From the NCBI GenBank assembly GCA_963854835.1, contig OY978525.1, positions 110,676,417 through 110,740,416 of the forward strand: 64,000 nt of DNA, written 5' to 3'. Of the stretch, positions 11,061-21,855 are shown in pieces. The translations under genes and the position numbers were made by a program. The notes under the pieces are model-generated. The model made no database searches. It saw only the letters and a list, made by a program, of their open reading frames with translations, and had not been told where the DNA came from. The DNA is from Megamerina dolium. Its lineage: Eukaryota; Arthropoda; Insecta; Diptera; Megamerinidae. How positions within the stretch are numbered: the first letter of the stretch is position 1; each line of letters opens with the position of its first letter.

Positions 11061-13369
11061 GTATAAAAGCAGAATATAAATTATACGGAAAATAATTGGT
11101 TTTTATTTCTTAGATCGCCGACTTTTTGGATGACCAAGTATTGAGCAGACGTTTCTATCATCTCTATCATAAATGAAAAGGTTCTTAAGATTGTTCTCCC
11201 TACCCAATATCATTATTCTAATAACATATTATTATTGATCTCATTGAAATCTTATATCCATCATATGATTTATATACGTTACTCACTTCACTATGTGTAA
11301 TCGAAAAATTAATATGGTTTTTTTGTTTTTGTTGAATTTTTAATTTCATTGACATTTACTTTACATAGAAACAATTGCATGGGTATGCTATTAGCGGATA
11401 TAAAAATTTAAAAATTCACGTATTATTATAACATGTAATTAAATGGTTTAAAACAAAAAGCAACAACGACAAGAAAAAACCACAAAAGAATTAAACAAGT
11501 TTATATCCATTAAAAGAATGACTACACAAGGAATAATTAGATATTTTTAAAATAAACGTTTTAAATGACAAACACATGCAAATTAAGAATTAAAGGTTTT
11601 CGCCATCAGGTCTCTCCCTCTTCCATATGAATCACATCTAATATTATAATTGATATGTATCTATTAAATGTACACAATAGAATCACATGAACTAATGTAT
11701 GTAGTTCTTGAGTGTGCTCTTGAGGTGAGATGGTTGTAAGAATATTAAATTTACTATGTGCATAAAATTAATTACTTCATATTATGACATTCATATTATG
11801 AACAGTGTCAATGAAAAAAAAAAATTAGATGTTTGCCAATAAAAAAAAAAAATAAAAAAATGAGTATATGTTTTTGTTTTGAATTAAAAAATATTGAAAA
11901 TGCATAGAAAATATATTAATTATACTTTCACAAATATTGAAATACTTATTTTTGGAAAAAAAAAACTATCGATGACGCACAGAACTAGTTCAACAACTCC
12001 AATGCTATTAGTGGACTGACTAGTCACTATTGTTCATTTTAATAAATCTAATGTAAATTTAATCTAATGTTTTGCAAAACAACAAAATTTTTTTTTTTTC
12101 AAATTTTCATCTCATTAGTAATCAAATTTTTTAAACAATTTTAATAGATATCCATTAAAGATTATTATGATTATTTTTTTGAATTTTTGTTTTTTTTTTT
12201 TGTTTTAGTTAAATTCATTAATTTTCTAGATCAGCTTTCTAGATTTTAAATTGAATCCATTAATTTTCTAATAAATTAATCTCCATGAAGAATTTGTTTT
12301 TGAACATTTATCTTGTAAATAAGTAGATACGTTCTATATATGTACATATATCCGCTATCTGTTTGAAACCAGTTCAAAAGTAGTTTCATACACATTCTCT
12401 TTCTTTAGACATTTTGGCACAATATTCAAATATAACATACACAAATCGATATATATTTACTATGGGAACAAATCAATGGCATATTGAAGTATTTACATAC
12501 TAGAGTTTTGAAATTTTAAATTTCCTACATTTTTATAACTTCATTAAATCATTAACTTGTAAATAGATTATAGTAAAACGTTGGTAAAATTCAATAATAA
12601 ATTTTAAACATTAAAAAAATGCACTCCTTGACGACACATAACAACATAGCTTCAGCATAGGGGGGCCCTATATATATAAAATACGTCCCTGTAAATGTAG
12701 TAATCGTATACGTATGTAAATACTCCCACTGAAATGATAAAATATTAGTTAGTAATATCACATCCTCATAAATCGTTCGTTTCATTACAATCACCAAAAA
12801 CAATGCATGAATTAATGAATGAATGAGTAATGACATCATCAGCATCATCGATGAAGTCATTATAAATGCGTTATGATGACATTTTTGTTTGTTTATCTGA
12901 TGGCATTATAGGTTATTATTATTATTTGTGTATGTATAGAGTATGTATGAATTTTAATATGCATATTCGTAAATCATTGAATAATTTGGGCACACGCCAG
13001 CATTAAAAAATATTGATGTAAACAAAAAAAAAAAAAAAAAAAAATTGAAATTGAAATTAAAATTTTGATTATTGCATGTAATAAATCTTTGAATTAATTG
13101 AATCGAAAATTGAATTTGAAAATAATTGCGAATAAATAATATTATAAAAATAAATAAATAATAAAATGTTAAATGGAGTGAAGAAAAAGTGGGTAATGTT
13201 AGATTTTATTTTTTGTTTATAACTATATATTTTATGTTATTGAGTACAACTGTTGGTTTATTGAAATGAAATCCGATGCATAAATATCATAAAATCTATG
13301 ACATCTATGCAAAAAAACAATAACAAAATAATAATCCGGAATTGTTTGAAATTTGAGTCCGGTGATATT
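11061..13369. other. AT-rich stretch without recognised genes
   Basis: Scattered homopolymers and TA-rich words. No coding-like frame was found. Confidence 0.5.
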
Positions 13370-14020
13370 CCACCTTGATCAAAAAGTTCCCAGAATAACC
13401 ACCGTGTGGCGTTCCCATTTATTAAGTTGGTGCATCTGTGGTCGATATTCCCTCTAAATCTTAGCATCATAGCTTGACATTACTTCCTCTCGGCTGCTGA
13501 AACGGGTTCCCAGTAATGGTTTTTTTTAACTCGATTGAACAGAAAGAAGTCACAGGGAGCCAAATCATGTGAATTCGGTGACTGTTGGATGGTATTTGTT
13601 GCATTTGTTGTGTGACGGTGCGTTCTCATGGTGCAAAATCCACGAGTTTTCTGCCAACAATTCTGGTCTCTTTCCGTCGTACTCATAAACCTACGTCTCG
13701 TCTTCAGTAATGATCCTTTTGATGAATGTGGGATCGAATTCAGCCTCGCAAATCATATCTTTTGCGACGTCAATACGGTCTCGTTTTTGCATGAAATTGA
13801 ATGAAAATTGTAAAAAATCGCCAACACACACAGACATAGATGTACTTTTGGATACGTAACTTTTGCAAATGTCAAGCTATGAAGCTAAGATTTAGAGCGA
13901 ATATCAATAACAGATGTACCAACTTAGCAAAAAAAAAAAAAAAAAAAAAAAACAGAACTCAAATTGGAACGATGGGAGGGCCACACGGTGGTTATTCCGG
14001 GAAGTTTTTGATAAAGGTGG
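13370..14020 (-). mobile_element. long-TIR mariner derivative
   Basis: Inverted arms of about 110 bp face each other. The left arm (13,370-13,477) starts CCACCTTGATCAAAAAGTTC. The right arm (about 13,870-14,020) ends with its complement, GATAAAGGTGG followed by TA. Between them is a broken minus-strand mariner transposase: 13,480-13,686 gives SPNSHDLAPCDFFLF (third-Asp block), and 13,690-13,800 gives a degenerate block around the first Asp. The right arm contains a run of A near 13,930-13,953. A solo 143-bp version of the arms lies at 57,336-57,478. Confidence 0.8.
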
Positions 14021-14022
14021 TA

Positions 14023-14332
14023 AACATCAGAGGACTCTTTGGCCGAGCTTCTCTTTCATTGCTGTTGTGCGTGTGAAACTTTTGGACAGTATTAGAAGGG
14101 ACCTACTAAATTTAGCTGATTCCGAGAGGCAGAGCTCTTACGACATCACTTTTTCTGGGCTTTGTCTCAGAGTTCTTTTAGAAGCTTTTCCATGGCAAAT
14201 TGTTACTGGAGGAAGTATTGCCAATTGCTTCCCGATAAATGGATACAGTTCGAAAGAAAAATCTTGGAAAAAATCGCGTATTGATCCCACGACCTACAGA
14301 TCGGAAGGCCAACACATTAACCATATAGTATA
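14023..14332 (-). mobile_element. tRNA-derived SINE, copy S3, 5'-truncated
   Basis: Read on the minus strand from 14,332 it has GTTAATGTGTTGGCCTTCCG and GATCTGTAGGTCGTGGG, the tRNA-like head with a degenerate B box. It then shares the family body (GATTTTTCTTTCGAAC, GGCAAACC-like and GTGATGTCGTAAGAGC blocks) and the tail AAAGAGTCCTCTGATG. The first 15 or so bases of the head are missing. It abuts the end of the long-TIR mariner at 14,020. Confidence 0.8.
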
Positions 14333-14605
14333 TTGAAGATATACTTTTGTTATTTAATGAAAAATCAGAAAGACATCCATATGCTCCATATGAGTATTGA
14401 ATACGTTTGTTGGCCAATATTGCCTTAATATGCGGATACAACTTCTATTATCTAAATCTATCTAGTTACCAATCTATCCACCTACAAATTTCAATTTCAA
14501 TTTCGCAATTTTTTACTGAAATTTTATATTTTGTTCTAAAAGAACAATGTTTTATATCGAAAATAAAATGTTTTAGAAAACCATTTTCAAGAAGAATTAT
14601 GATAT

Positions 14606-15120
14606 CAAGATGCGTCCCAAAGTAAAGGGGCCTTAAAAAACCATATACATTTTTTTTACAAAATGCGTTCATTTTATTGAAAATAGTTTTTATTTGCTTC
14701 AATACAACGATTTGCATAATCAAGAAGGATGTCGATGAGTGTTTTGGGCTGTCTCTAGGGATGTCCTTACTTTTGAATAGCCCTTACGTCCTTATGGCAC
14801 ATTCCTTTCATGGGCAAATGTATTTTTCCAAACAAATAGAAGCCACATGATGCAAGATTTGGTTTAAAATGCGATTTTTTATCAAAAAATAAGTCACAAG
14901 TGTCAATCGATATGACAGCGCATTATCGTGCAATAGATGTCAAATTGTCTTTCTTGTACAGACCGGCAGGATATCACTGCTTCTATTTATGCAATTGTCA
15001 TGAAATTTTAATAGAATTTCAAGGAAATATGTATGTTTCAAATGCAATCATCTATCAATAGGTGCCGTCACTAAAAAGGAATATTTTTGAAAAGTTCTGT
15101 TGACTTTGGAATGCACCTTG
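14606..15120 (-). mobile_element. 515-bp TIR element, probably a mariner relic
   Basis: The left end CAAGATGCGTCCCAAAGT and the inverse of the right end, CAAGGTGCATTCCAAAGT, form a terminal inverted repeat of about 19 bp with few mismatches, and TAT lies just outside both ends. The interior, on the minus strand, recalls the mariner segment before the second Asp (a phrase like CGCATTATCGTGCAATAG mirrored), but no clean motif survives. The TIR is seen directly; the superfamily is inferred. Confidence 0.6.
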
Positions 15121-15157
15121 TATTTTATATTCGGAGCTTGAAGCAAATTCCAGAGAA

Positions 15158-15189
<32 letters not shown>

Positions 15190-17040
15190 TATTGAACAAA
15201 ACAATATTAATATTTCTACAGGACAAAGTACTTACTATCAAGTATAATTTTAATATCTTGCACGCGAAAATGGTATATTGAGTTTGTTCTACTGTCTGTA
15301 ACATTTATAAGAAGATGTGAAATATATGAAAAAGTACATATTTTATTATTTCTTTATTTATAATATATATATAATATATTAATTTTTTACACATATTATT
15401 GATCAGAAACGCGAATTGAGTCCATTTAGCTACATATGTCTATCTGCCTTTATAACCAGCACTTACATCCGAGACAGTATTATATTTATTTTACTTATAT
15501 TTATAATCCATAAACCTTATTTAAATGAATGAAATGTTTTGCAATTAATTTAGAATATCATTATTAAATTAAAATATCAAATATTTTATTATAATATGTT
15601 TTTACTTAACACTTTAATATAAAAAAATTATGAAAAAAGCAATAAAATAAATAAAAAAGAATCGTTAAAAACCTTCTCAGTGGGATGCTTAATTACTAAT
15701 AACAATAATATTATTCTAAAGTGACAAAATAAAATGTTCATTTAATTAAAAATTATATATAATATAAAACCAAAGTGTTGTTGACACATTTTAATTCCAA
15801 TACTATCACCATCTGTAGAGCAACCAACCAAATAACTAGTCAATGAACCAACTAGATAGAAAAAAAAAATTATTCAGTGATATGGATAGAGAAGAGAAAA
15901 AAAAAATATACAATATAATATGAAAGAATATTGATGAATAAACATATGAATATCACAAAAATTAATATGTAAATGGCAAGCGATTAGAATGTGATTATTT
16001 TTAAATTGTTATTGATATTGTGTTTTTTGTTCTCGTTCGAGTCGTTGGGCGAAAGTTAACATTGGTAACAATAAGAATTAATCGTAATTAGAAATTGATG
16101 AATGTTGAATTATTTAATGAAAATTGAAAGCAAAAAACAAAGAATGAAATATTATATTCTTAAAGATCAAAAAAAAAAAAAAAAAAAAAAATTATGAAAA
16201 GAGTTGACAACTAAAGTTTTTAATTTCTTTTGTCTGACTAAAGTGATTATACAAGATTGGCAACACGAAACTCAATATTAAATACGTATTATTACGAGTC
16301 TAACCAAGTTATGCAATCTAAATAAATGTGTAAATATATACATTGATACACGCACACCCAATAGTACACTTGACATTTACCAAAAAAAAAAAAAAAACAC
16401 CATTGACAACTTACCAATCTGCATCACAGCATGAATAGTATATAAGTACATGTATTACACTTCATTCTTAACATACCATTTTGGTCAATTAGATACCGTT
16501 CTTTTGATGATGGTTGAATTGTGTACAAGAACTGTTATGTGTGTGTGCGTGTATGAGTGTCATGTGTCATGTTCGTTTGTTGAATTTAATGAATTTTATT
16601 CATTAATTAAATTATTGGCACTTTGTGAATTTATTATCAATGATTAGAGCTTGTTTGTCTAGCCTTTGGTGGTACTACGGCATTGTAATTGAGCTTAAAT
16701 ACATATAACTTACATACATACATATATTAACAGCAATACTATTTCAGATGCATAGTAATATTATTTAAAATTCTCATAATATGGGCGTTTAATGTTAATT
16801 TCGTAATTGATGCCTTTGAGGGTAAAAATATTTTTATACAAATATATGAAGTGGTATACACCATAGAGCACTAAGCTTGTTTAATAATAAATGATATTAT
16901 GATTATAAGTTTCTTATTCATTACATTTTATAATTGTTTAAATTAGTAATATTTGATGGTGTACATTTGATGACGAATGTTCAATGACTTTTTCAAATGG
17001 TAAATTTATAATAATATATTATTTTAGTTATCACTTCAAC
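15121..17040. other. AT-rich stretch without recognised genes
   Basis: Long A runs at about 15,166-15,189 and 16,170-16,191, short CA-like tracts, and no coding-like frame. Confidence 0.5.
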
Positions 17041-17740
17041 TTCAACGAAATTGATTAATCTTGTTAAAGTGCTTTATGCACAAGCAACTTGCCGCATTCT
17101 ACATGAAAAGCAGCTTGACGACAAGATAATAGTAAGATCTGAGGAGAGGCAGGGCTGCATCCTATCTCCGCTACTTTTTAACACCGTTCTGGACGTTATG
17201 CGGTTTAACGGAGAGACTCGAAGACTTAGACTATGCTGACGACATTTGTCTTTTTAAGCAACACCCACTCAGACATGAAGTAGAAAATCGAGCTAGTTGC
17301 TGAAAACGCACTCAAAGCTGGTCTAAGAATAAATATTAGTAAAACCAAAGTCCTTTGTATTAACACAGAATGCAACCAGGATTAACCTTTGCCTTTGCTA
17401 ATAAGAATAGAAACAAATTCTTAAAATATTTCGGTCAAATACGATTACAAACGCGCGGCTATGGTCTTTGACTGAATAACTTCCTATCAAAAAGGAAATC
17501 TTGAAGCGTAAATGCAGTTGGATTGGACATAATTTACGAAAATCACCTGACAATATTGCCAGACGAGCCATAATAAGGAACCCTCAGGGCAGTATGCAGA
17601 GCGCAGAGGTCGCCCTGCACACACTTGGAGAAGGCAGATTGAAACAGAACTAGAAAACACCCAACTAGATAAAAAAAACGCGCAAATGATAGAGCAGATT
17701 GGAATAATCTTGTATCGGTCCTTTGCATCTTAATGGACTA
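17041..17740 (+). pseudogene. RTE-type non-LTR reverse transcriptase remnant
   Basis: The frame 17,051-17,239 encodes VRSEERQGCILSPLLFNTVL (RT box with QGxxLSPLLF). A frame change follows at once with LDYADDICLF, the catalytic YADD at about 17,228-17,239. Further on come EILKRKCSWIGHNLRKSPDN, then RGRPAHTWRRQIETEL, and near the end NDRADWNNLVSVLC. This is the classic RT-to-C-terminus order of RTE-like insect elements. Deletions have brought the RT boxes close together, and multiple frameshifts are present. It belongs to a different subfamily from the copy at 2355-3225. Confidence 0.85.
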
Positions 17741-18103
17741 ACAGGCATAAATATATATTTATAATATCACTTTGACTGCAGTTGGTAATCCCAATGCAGT
17801 CTACAACTGTCTGAAGCTGTTTCTTGCACTCTCTTATGTTGTGATTGATCCATCGCAGTTGCTGAATATTTATGTACCATAAATCTGATTTTCATGAAAG
17901 AATCCACAATTATTAATGAGTATAGAGTGTTTTTCTCTTAGAAGTTCTCTGAAAATTGTGCATGTTTAACCAATTAAACCTATTTAAAGATCGGCTTTAG
18001 TCTTTCACAATAATATCTATGATACAATAAGATCTATGATGACGATTTTATTGAATGAAGGGTCTTTAACCGTAGAGTTAATGCACAGAAGTATGGTATG
18101 TGA
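17741..18103. other. intervening sequence without recognised features
   Basis: Mixed-composition, AT-rich sequence with no readable family signal. Confidence 0.4.
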
Positions 18104-18445
18104 TTATTTTTATTAAAAAGGCATTCCATAAAATTTCAAAAGGCTCGTAGATACCAATTGGCTCAAACTGTACATATTTGTAGCTATACTACACGTCAAG
18201 AAGTACACGAAATATTGTCTAATGTAAAATTTCTATATACGGATTTGGTAAATTTTGAAAAATGTTTAACAAATCATATGAAATATAAAGAAAGTACTTA
18301 TGTTACATCATTGCAAATTTATTTGAAGCATATTTTAAAGGGAGAAAAATCGATTGAAAAAGAAGAAAATCAGAAAAAATTTATTTTCTCGGAAAATTGT
18401 TCACAGGATTTAAATAATTTGACTTTTTTATTTTTTATGAGCTAA
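18104..18445 (+). CDS. unidentified open frame, possible exon or retrocopy fragment
   Basis: This frame is open from a stop at 18,101 to the TAA-type end at 18,445 (about 113 codons). It has no ATG near its start, which suits an internal or terminal exon or a truncated copy better than a complete gene. Its composition is varied, unlike the low-complexity shadow frames nearby: QKARRYQLAQTVHICSYTT, then ILSNVKFLYTDLVNFEKCL, then SLQIYLKHILKGEKSIEKEE. I see no transposase, RT or gag motif and recognise no family. It lies about 100 bp before Helentron H1. A chance open frame in AT-rich DNA cannot be ruled out. Confidence 0.35.
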   Translation, partial: LFLLKRHSIKFQKARRYQLAQTVHICSYTTRQEVHEILSNVKFLYTDLVNFEKCLTNHMKYKESTYVTSLQIYLKHILKGEKSIEKEENQKKFIFSENCSQDLNNLTFLFFMS

Positions 18446-18549
18446 AATTTAGAGCTAGAGATATATAAATTCAAAAAAATTCAAACTAAAGTATCAACTA
18501 AATATTTTGGAAAAGGGAAAATTAAAAATGAAAATTAAAAAAAAAAAAA

Positions 18550-20210
18550 TCTCCTTACAGTCGGCTGGGGCCGACCAAATTATACCCTGCATATGTAGAT
18601 ATATATATATAAAAAGTTTACTCGAATATCCATCTTTTTCTTTTATTTACACTTTTTGAAAAACAATTTTTGCATATACTACTAATTTACACCCGAAATA
18701 TGGTTGACTTTGACAAAGTACTTTGTATGTTATGAGAGTTCTAAAAGGGATAATTTAAAGGAGGTTTTTAAGATAATTCCGAGACTTAGTATGGGAGCTA
18801 TATAAAAAGTTGGCGTGGCTTACCTCTTTCTTGTACATCCAATTAATTTTTCAATATTAATCCACACCTTAAATTTGTTTGTCGTAAGTTGAATAATTCG
18901 TAAGTTATAGCGGTTTAAATTTTTAAAAATTTTCGCAACTTTGTGTGGTAGCCCCATTAAGAAGTGGGCGTGGCTTGTTGATTTTTTGCCAGATTATGTA
19001 CAACTACCATATTAACCTAAGTATTAATTATGATTATTCTAGACAGAAGATTGCATAAGCTGCAGCTATCTCAATTTAAAGAAATTCAGTCATCCTGAAA
19101 TGGGCCAGCCACTATAAAAAATGGACGTGGCTGGCCAGCCACTATAAACAATGGACGTGGCTGGCCCATTTCTTGTCGGCATATTTGCCCTCACAATACT
19201 AATCCACACCTTCAATCTGGTTATTCTACGCTGAATAGTTTGTAAGTTATGGCGGTTAAAATTTTTGTTTAATTTCCGCAACTTTGTATGGGAGCCCCAA
19301 TAAGAAGAGAGCATGGTACGCTGATTTTTTGCCAGATTATTACCGACTACGATATTAATTTAAGTGGAAATTGTGGTTATTCTAGACAGAAGATTTCCGA
19401 AGTTACAGCTGTCTCAATTTAAAATTTGTATGGGGGCTACAATAAACAGTGGGCGTGCTGCGCCCATTTTCTGTGAGCCTAGTTGCCCGTACAATACTAA
19501 CCCATACCTTAAATCTCGATGTCCTACGCTAAATGGTTTGTAAGTTATAACCGGTAACATTTTTTTTAATTTCCGCAACTTTGTATGGCAGACCCAAAAA
19601 GGAGTAGGCGTGGCACACTGATTTGCCATATTATTTGCGACTACCATGTTAATCTAAGTGTCAATTATGGTTATTCTAGTTAGAAGATTATAGAAGTTAC
19701 AGCAGTTTCAATTTAAAAGAAGTACAGACACTTTGTATGGGAGCTACGCTAGAAAGTAGGCGTGGCTCATCCACTTTTGGCGAGGTTATATAGTAGTATA
19801 ATATAACTCTATGTGCAAAATATTGTTGTCCCAAGTGGTATATTATGTAAGTTATAGCAAGTTAAAGATTTTGAAAATTCCGAGGTTAGTCGCTTTGAAT
19901 GCTTGGTGTGGGCGTGGCTATTGACCGATCATGCCCAATATCAATCCCCTCCGTACGCTTGGATCATAGGTTACTTGTGCCAAATTTCGTCGAAATAGCT
20001 CAATATTTACTCAAGTTATCGCGCGAACCAGCCAGGTGACAGACAGACGGACGGACGGACGGACCGACGGACATCGTTAAATCGAAAATTTAATCGACGC
20101 TGAACATGAATATATATCTATGTCTATATCGCCGGAGATTCCTTCAAGTGGACACAAACATCTGACCGAAATGAATATACCATGCATATTGCATTATGCA
20201 GGGTATAAAA
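18550..20210 (-). mobile_element. DINE-1/INE-1-like non-autonomous Helentron, copy H1
   Basis: Read on the minus strand the element starts TTTTATACCCTGCATAATGC with a palindromic start (TATACCCTGCAT paired with ATGCATGGTATA). A GTCC microsatellite follows near 20,038-20,073, then tandem units of about 300 bp containing GCCACGCCC. It ends with a subterminal TATGCAGGGTATA, a perfect hairpin GTCGGC-CCCA-GCCGAC, and a tail of about 10 nt. This matches the known organisation of DINE-1/Helentron elements. No ORF is present, so it relies on proteins made elsewhere. It has three tandem units plus a private 30-bp duplication. It joins a mariner directly at 20,211. Confidence 0.85.
19103..19162 (+). 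repeat. 30-bp tandem duplication inside H1
   Basis: GGCCAGCCACTATAAA begins at 19,103 and again at 19,133, followed each time by an ATGGACGTGGCT block. It is absent from H2-H4. Confidence 0.85.
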
Positions 20211-21414
20211 ATTACTTTGATGAAAAGTGGCAACCTTATAAAACATATGTTTTCAGTTTCAAGGCGCCAATTTGTTGAGTATTTTTTTTTTGGAGCCATC
20301 GAAAATTAACGAGATCAGTGAATTTGTAAACATGGAAAAATTTGGTCATCGTAATTGGTAATTCAATATTTTCATTTGAAAGGTCTCAGTCAAACGAATA
20401 TTAAAGGTAGATTCTACTCTGGGGAGTCTGCTTCTTCATTTACGACCATAAAATATTAGATGCCAGAGTATAAACGAGGTCGTACGAGCTGCCAAGACGA
20501 ACACTGCAGTGGTTGACCAATTGAGGTGGCCACGCCAGAAACGGTTAAGACAATCCTCAAAATGGTATTGGATGATAGCCGGCTGAAGGTGCGTGAGCTA
20601 GGTGAAATTACAGGCATTTCAAAAAGTGCTATACATCGTATATTGACCGAAAATTTGGAGATGAAAAAGCTGTGTGCAAGATGGGTGCCGCGTTTGCTCA
20701 CAACAGAACAAAAAAAAAAACGTATTGAAGATGTTTCTCTAGAGTGTTTGGCGATATTTCACAGTAATAAAGCCGAGTTTTTGCATCGATTCGTAACCAT
20801 GGATGAGACATGGGTCCACCACTTTACACCTGAGACAAAGGAGTAGTCAAAACAGTGAGCTGAAAGGGGAGAATCATGTTCAAAGACGGCGAAGACAGTT
20901 TCATCCGAAGGCAAGGTTATGGCGTCTGCTTTTTGGGATGCCCGTGGGATAATTTCTACTGATTATATTCAAAAAGGAAAAATAATCAATGGCGAGTATT
21001 ATGCTAATTTGTTGCAGCGTTTAAGTGATGAAATTAAAGAAAACAGGCCACATTTGGCGAAAGAGAAAGTGTTGTTTCATCAAGACAATGCAACAGTTCA
21101 CACATCCGCTATTGCGATGGCCAAAATCAACGAGTTAAATCTCGAATTGCTTCAGCACGTACCTTATTCGCCAGATTTAGCACCTTCGGATTATTTTCTA
21201 TTTCTAAATTTGAAAAAATGGCTTGGTGGTAGAAGATTTGCAAACAATGAAGAGTGTGGAGTCTGCGTTAGATGGCTATTTTAATGAGCTAGACAGTTCA
21301 TACTATAAACAGGGTATCGAAGCTATAGAAAATCGTTGAGAAAAGTGTATAGAGAGAAATTTTCCATATTTGTTGTTTTCTTTGTTAGGTCGGGTAGTTT
21401 TGGGACCGCCCTCG
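20211..21414 (+). mobile_element. mariner copy A of the CGAGGGCGGTCCCAGAACTA family
   Basis: The right terminal repeat is intact (AGGTCGGGTAGTTTTGGGAC then CGCCCTCG, ending at 21,414 before TA). The left end is missing: the element starts at ATTACTTTGATGAAAAGTGG, about 70 bp inside the family's left end as seen at 39,647, exactly where Helentron H1 stops. The interior is nearly full length. Confidence 0.85.
20333..21340 (+). pseudogene. mariner transposase pseudogene, near intact
   Basis: The presumed ATG is at 20,333 (MEKFGHRNW then a stop). A long frame from 20,526 carries VRELGEITGISKSAIHRI (helix-turn-helix) and FVTMDETWVHHFTPETKE (first Asp). The same frame continues after two stops (the TAG at about 20,844-20,846, then a TGA) through VMASAFWDARGI to VLFHQDNATVHTSAIAMAKI (second Asp) and YSPDLAPSDYFLFLNLKKWL (third Asp). 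A one-base insertion near 21,255 shifts the C-terminus. All three catalytic positions of the DD34D triad survive, so this is a fairly recent loss. Confidence 0.9.
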
Positions 21415-21855
21415 TACATATATTCATACATTTAATTATGTTTATATTTAACATGGTAAAAATACAATATATAGTATCAACAAAAAAAAAAAGAAATAAA
21501 CAAAAAAGCACACTTTTGCTATATTCCAATCAGGTAATTATTATTGATTAAATGACATATATAAATATATACGAGTATAAAGTATACATACGTACTTCTG
21601 GAGTGTGTTGTTATAATACGTTTTCAAAAATATTGTGATACTCATTAATAATGTCCATTTGATAAGGTAAGGTACTCGTGAGTAAGAAATAACTTTCTTT
21701 TTTTTTTTTGGAGAGGGTTGTTTGTTTTCCTTTTAATCGGTTAATAAGCAGTTAAAAATTATTATATCTACTTTAGATTTATACTCGTACATATTGTGTC
21801 AATATAATATTCATAGATTGGAAAAGAAATTGCTATTAATTGAAACAAAAAAAAA
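21415..21855. other. AT-rich spacer
   Basis: T and A runs, including poly(T) near 21,698-21,709. No gene or repeat was recognised. Confidence 0.5.

Noticed and set aside
12591..12860. Minus frame with a hydrophobic start
   Set aside because: No recognisable family, and typical of chance frames in this composition.
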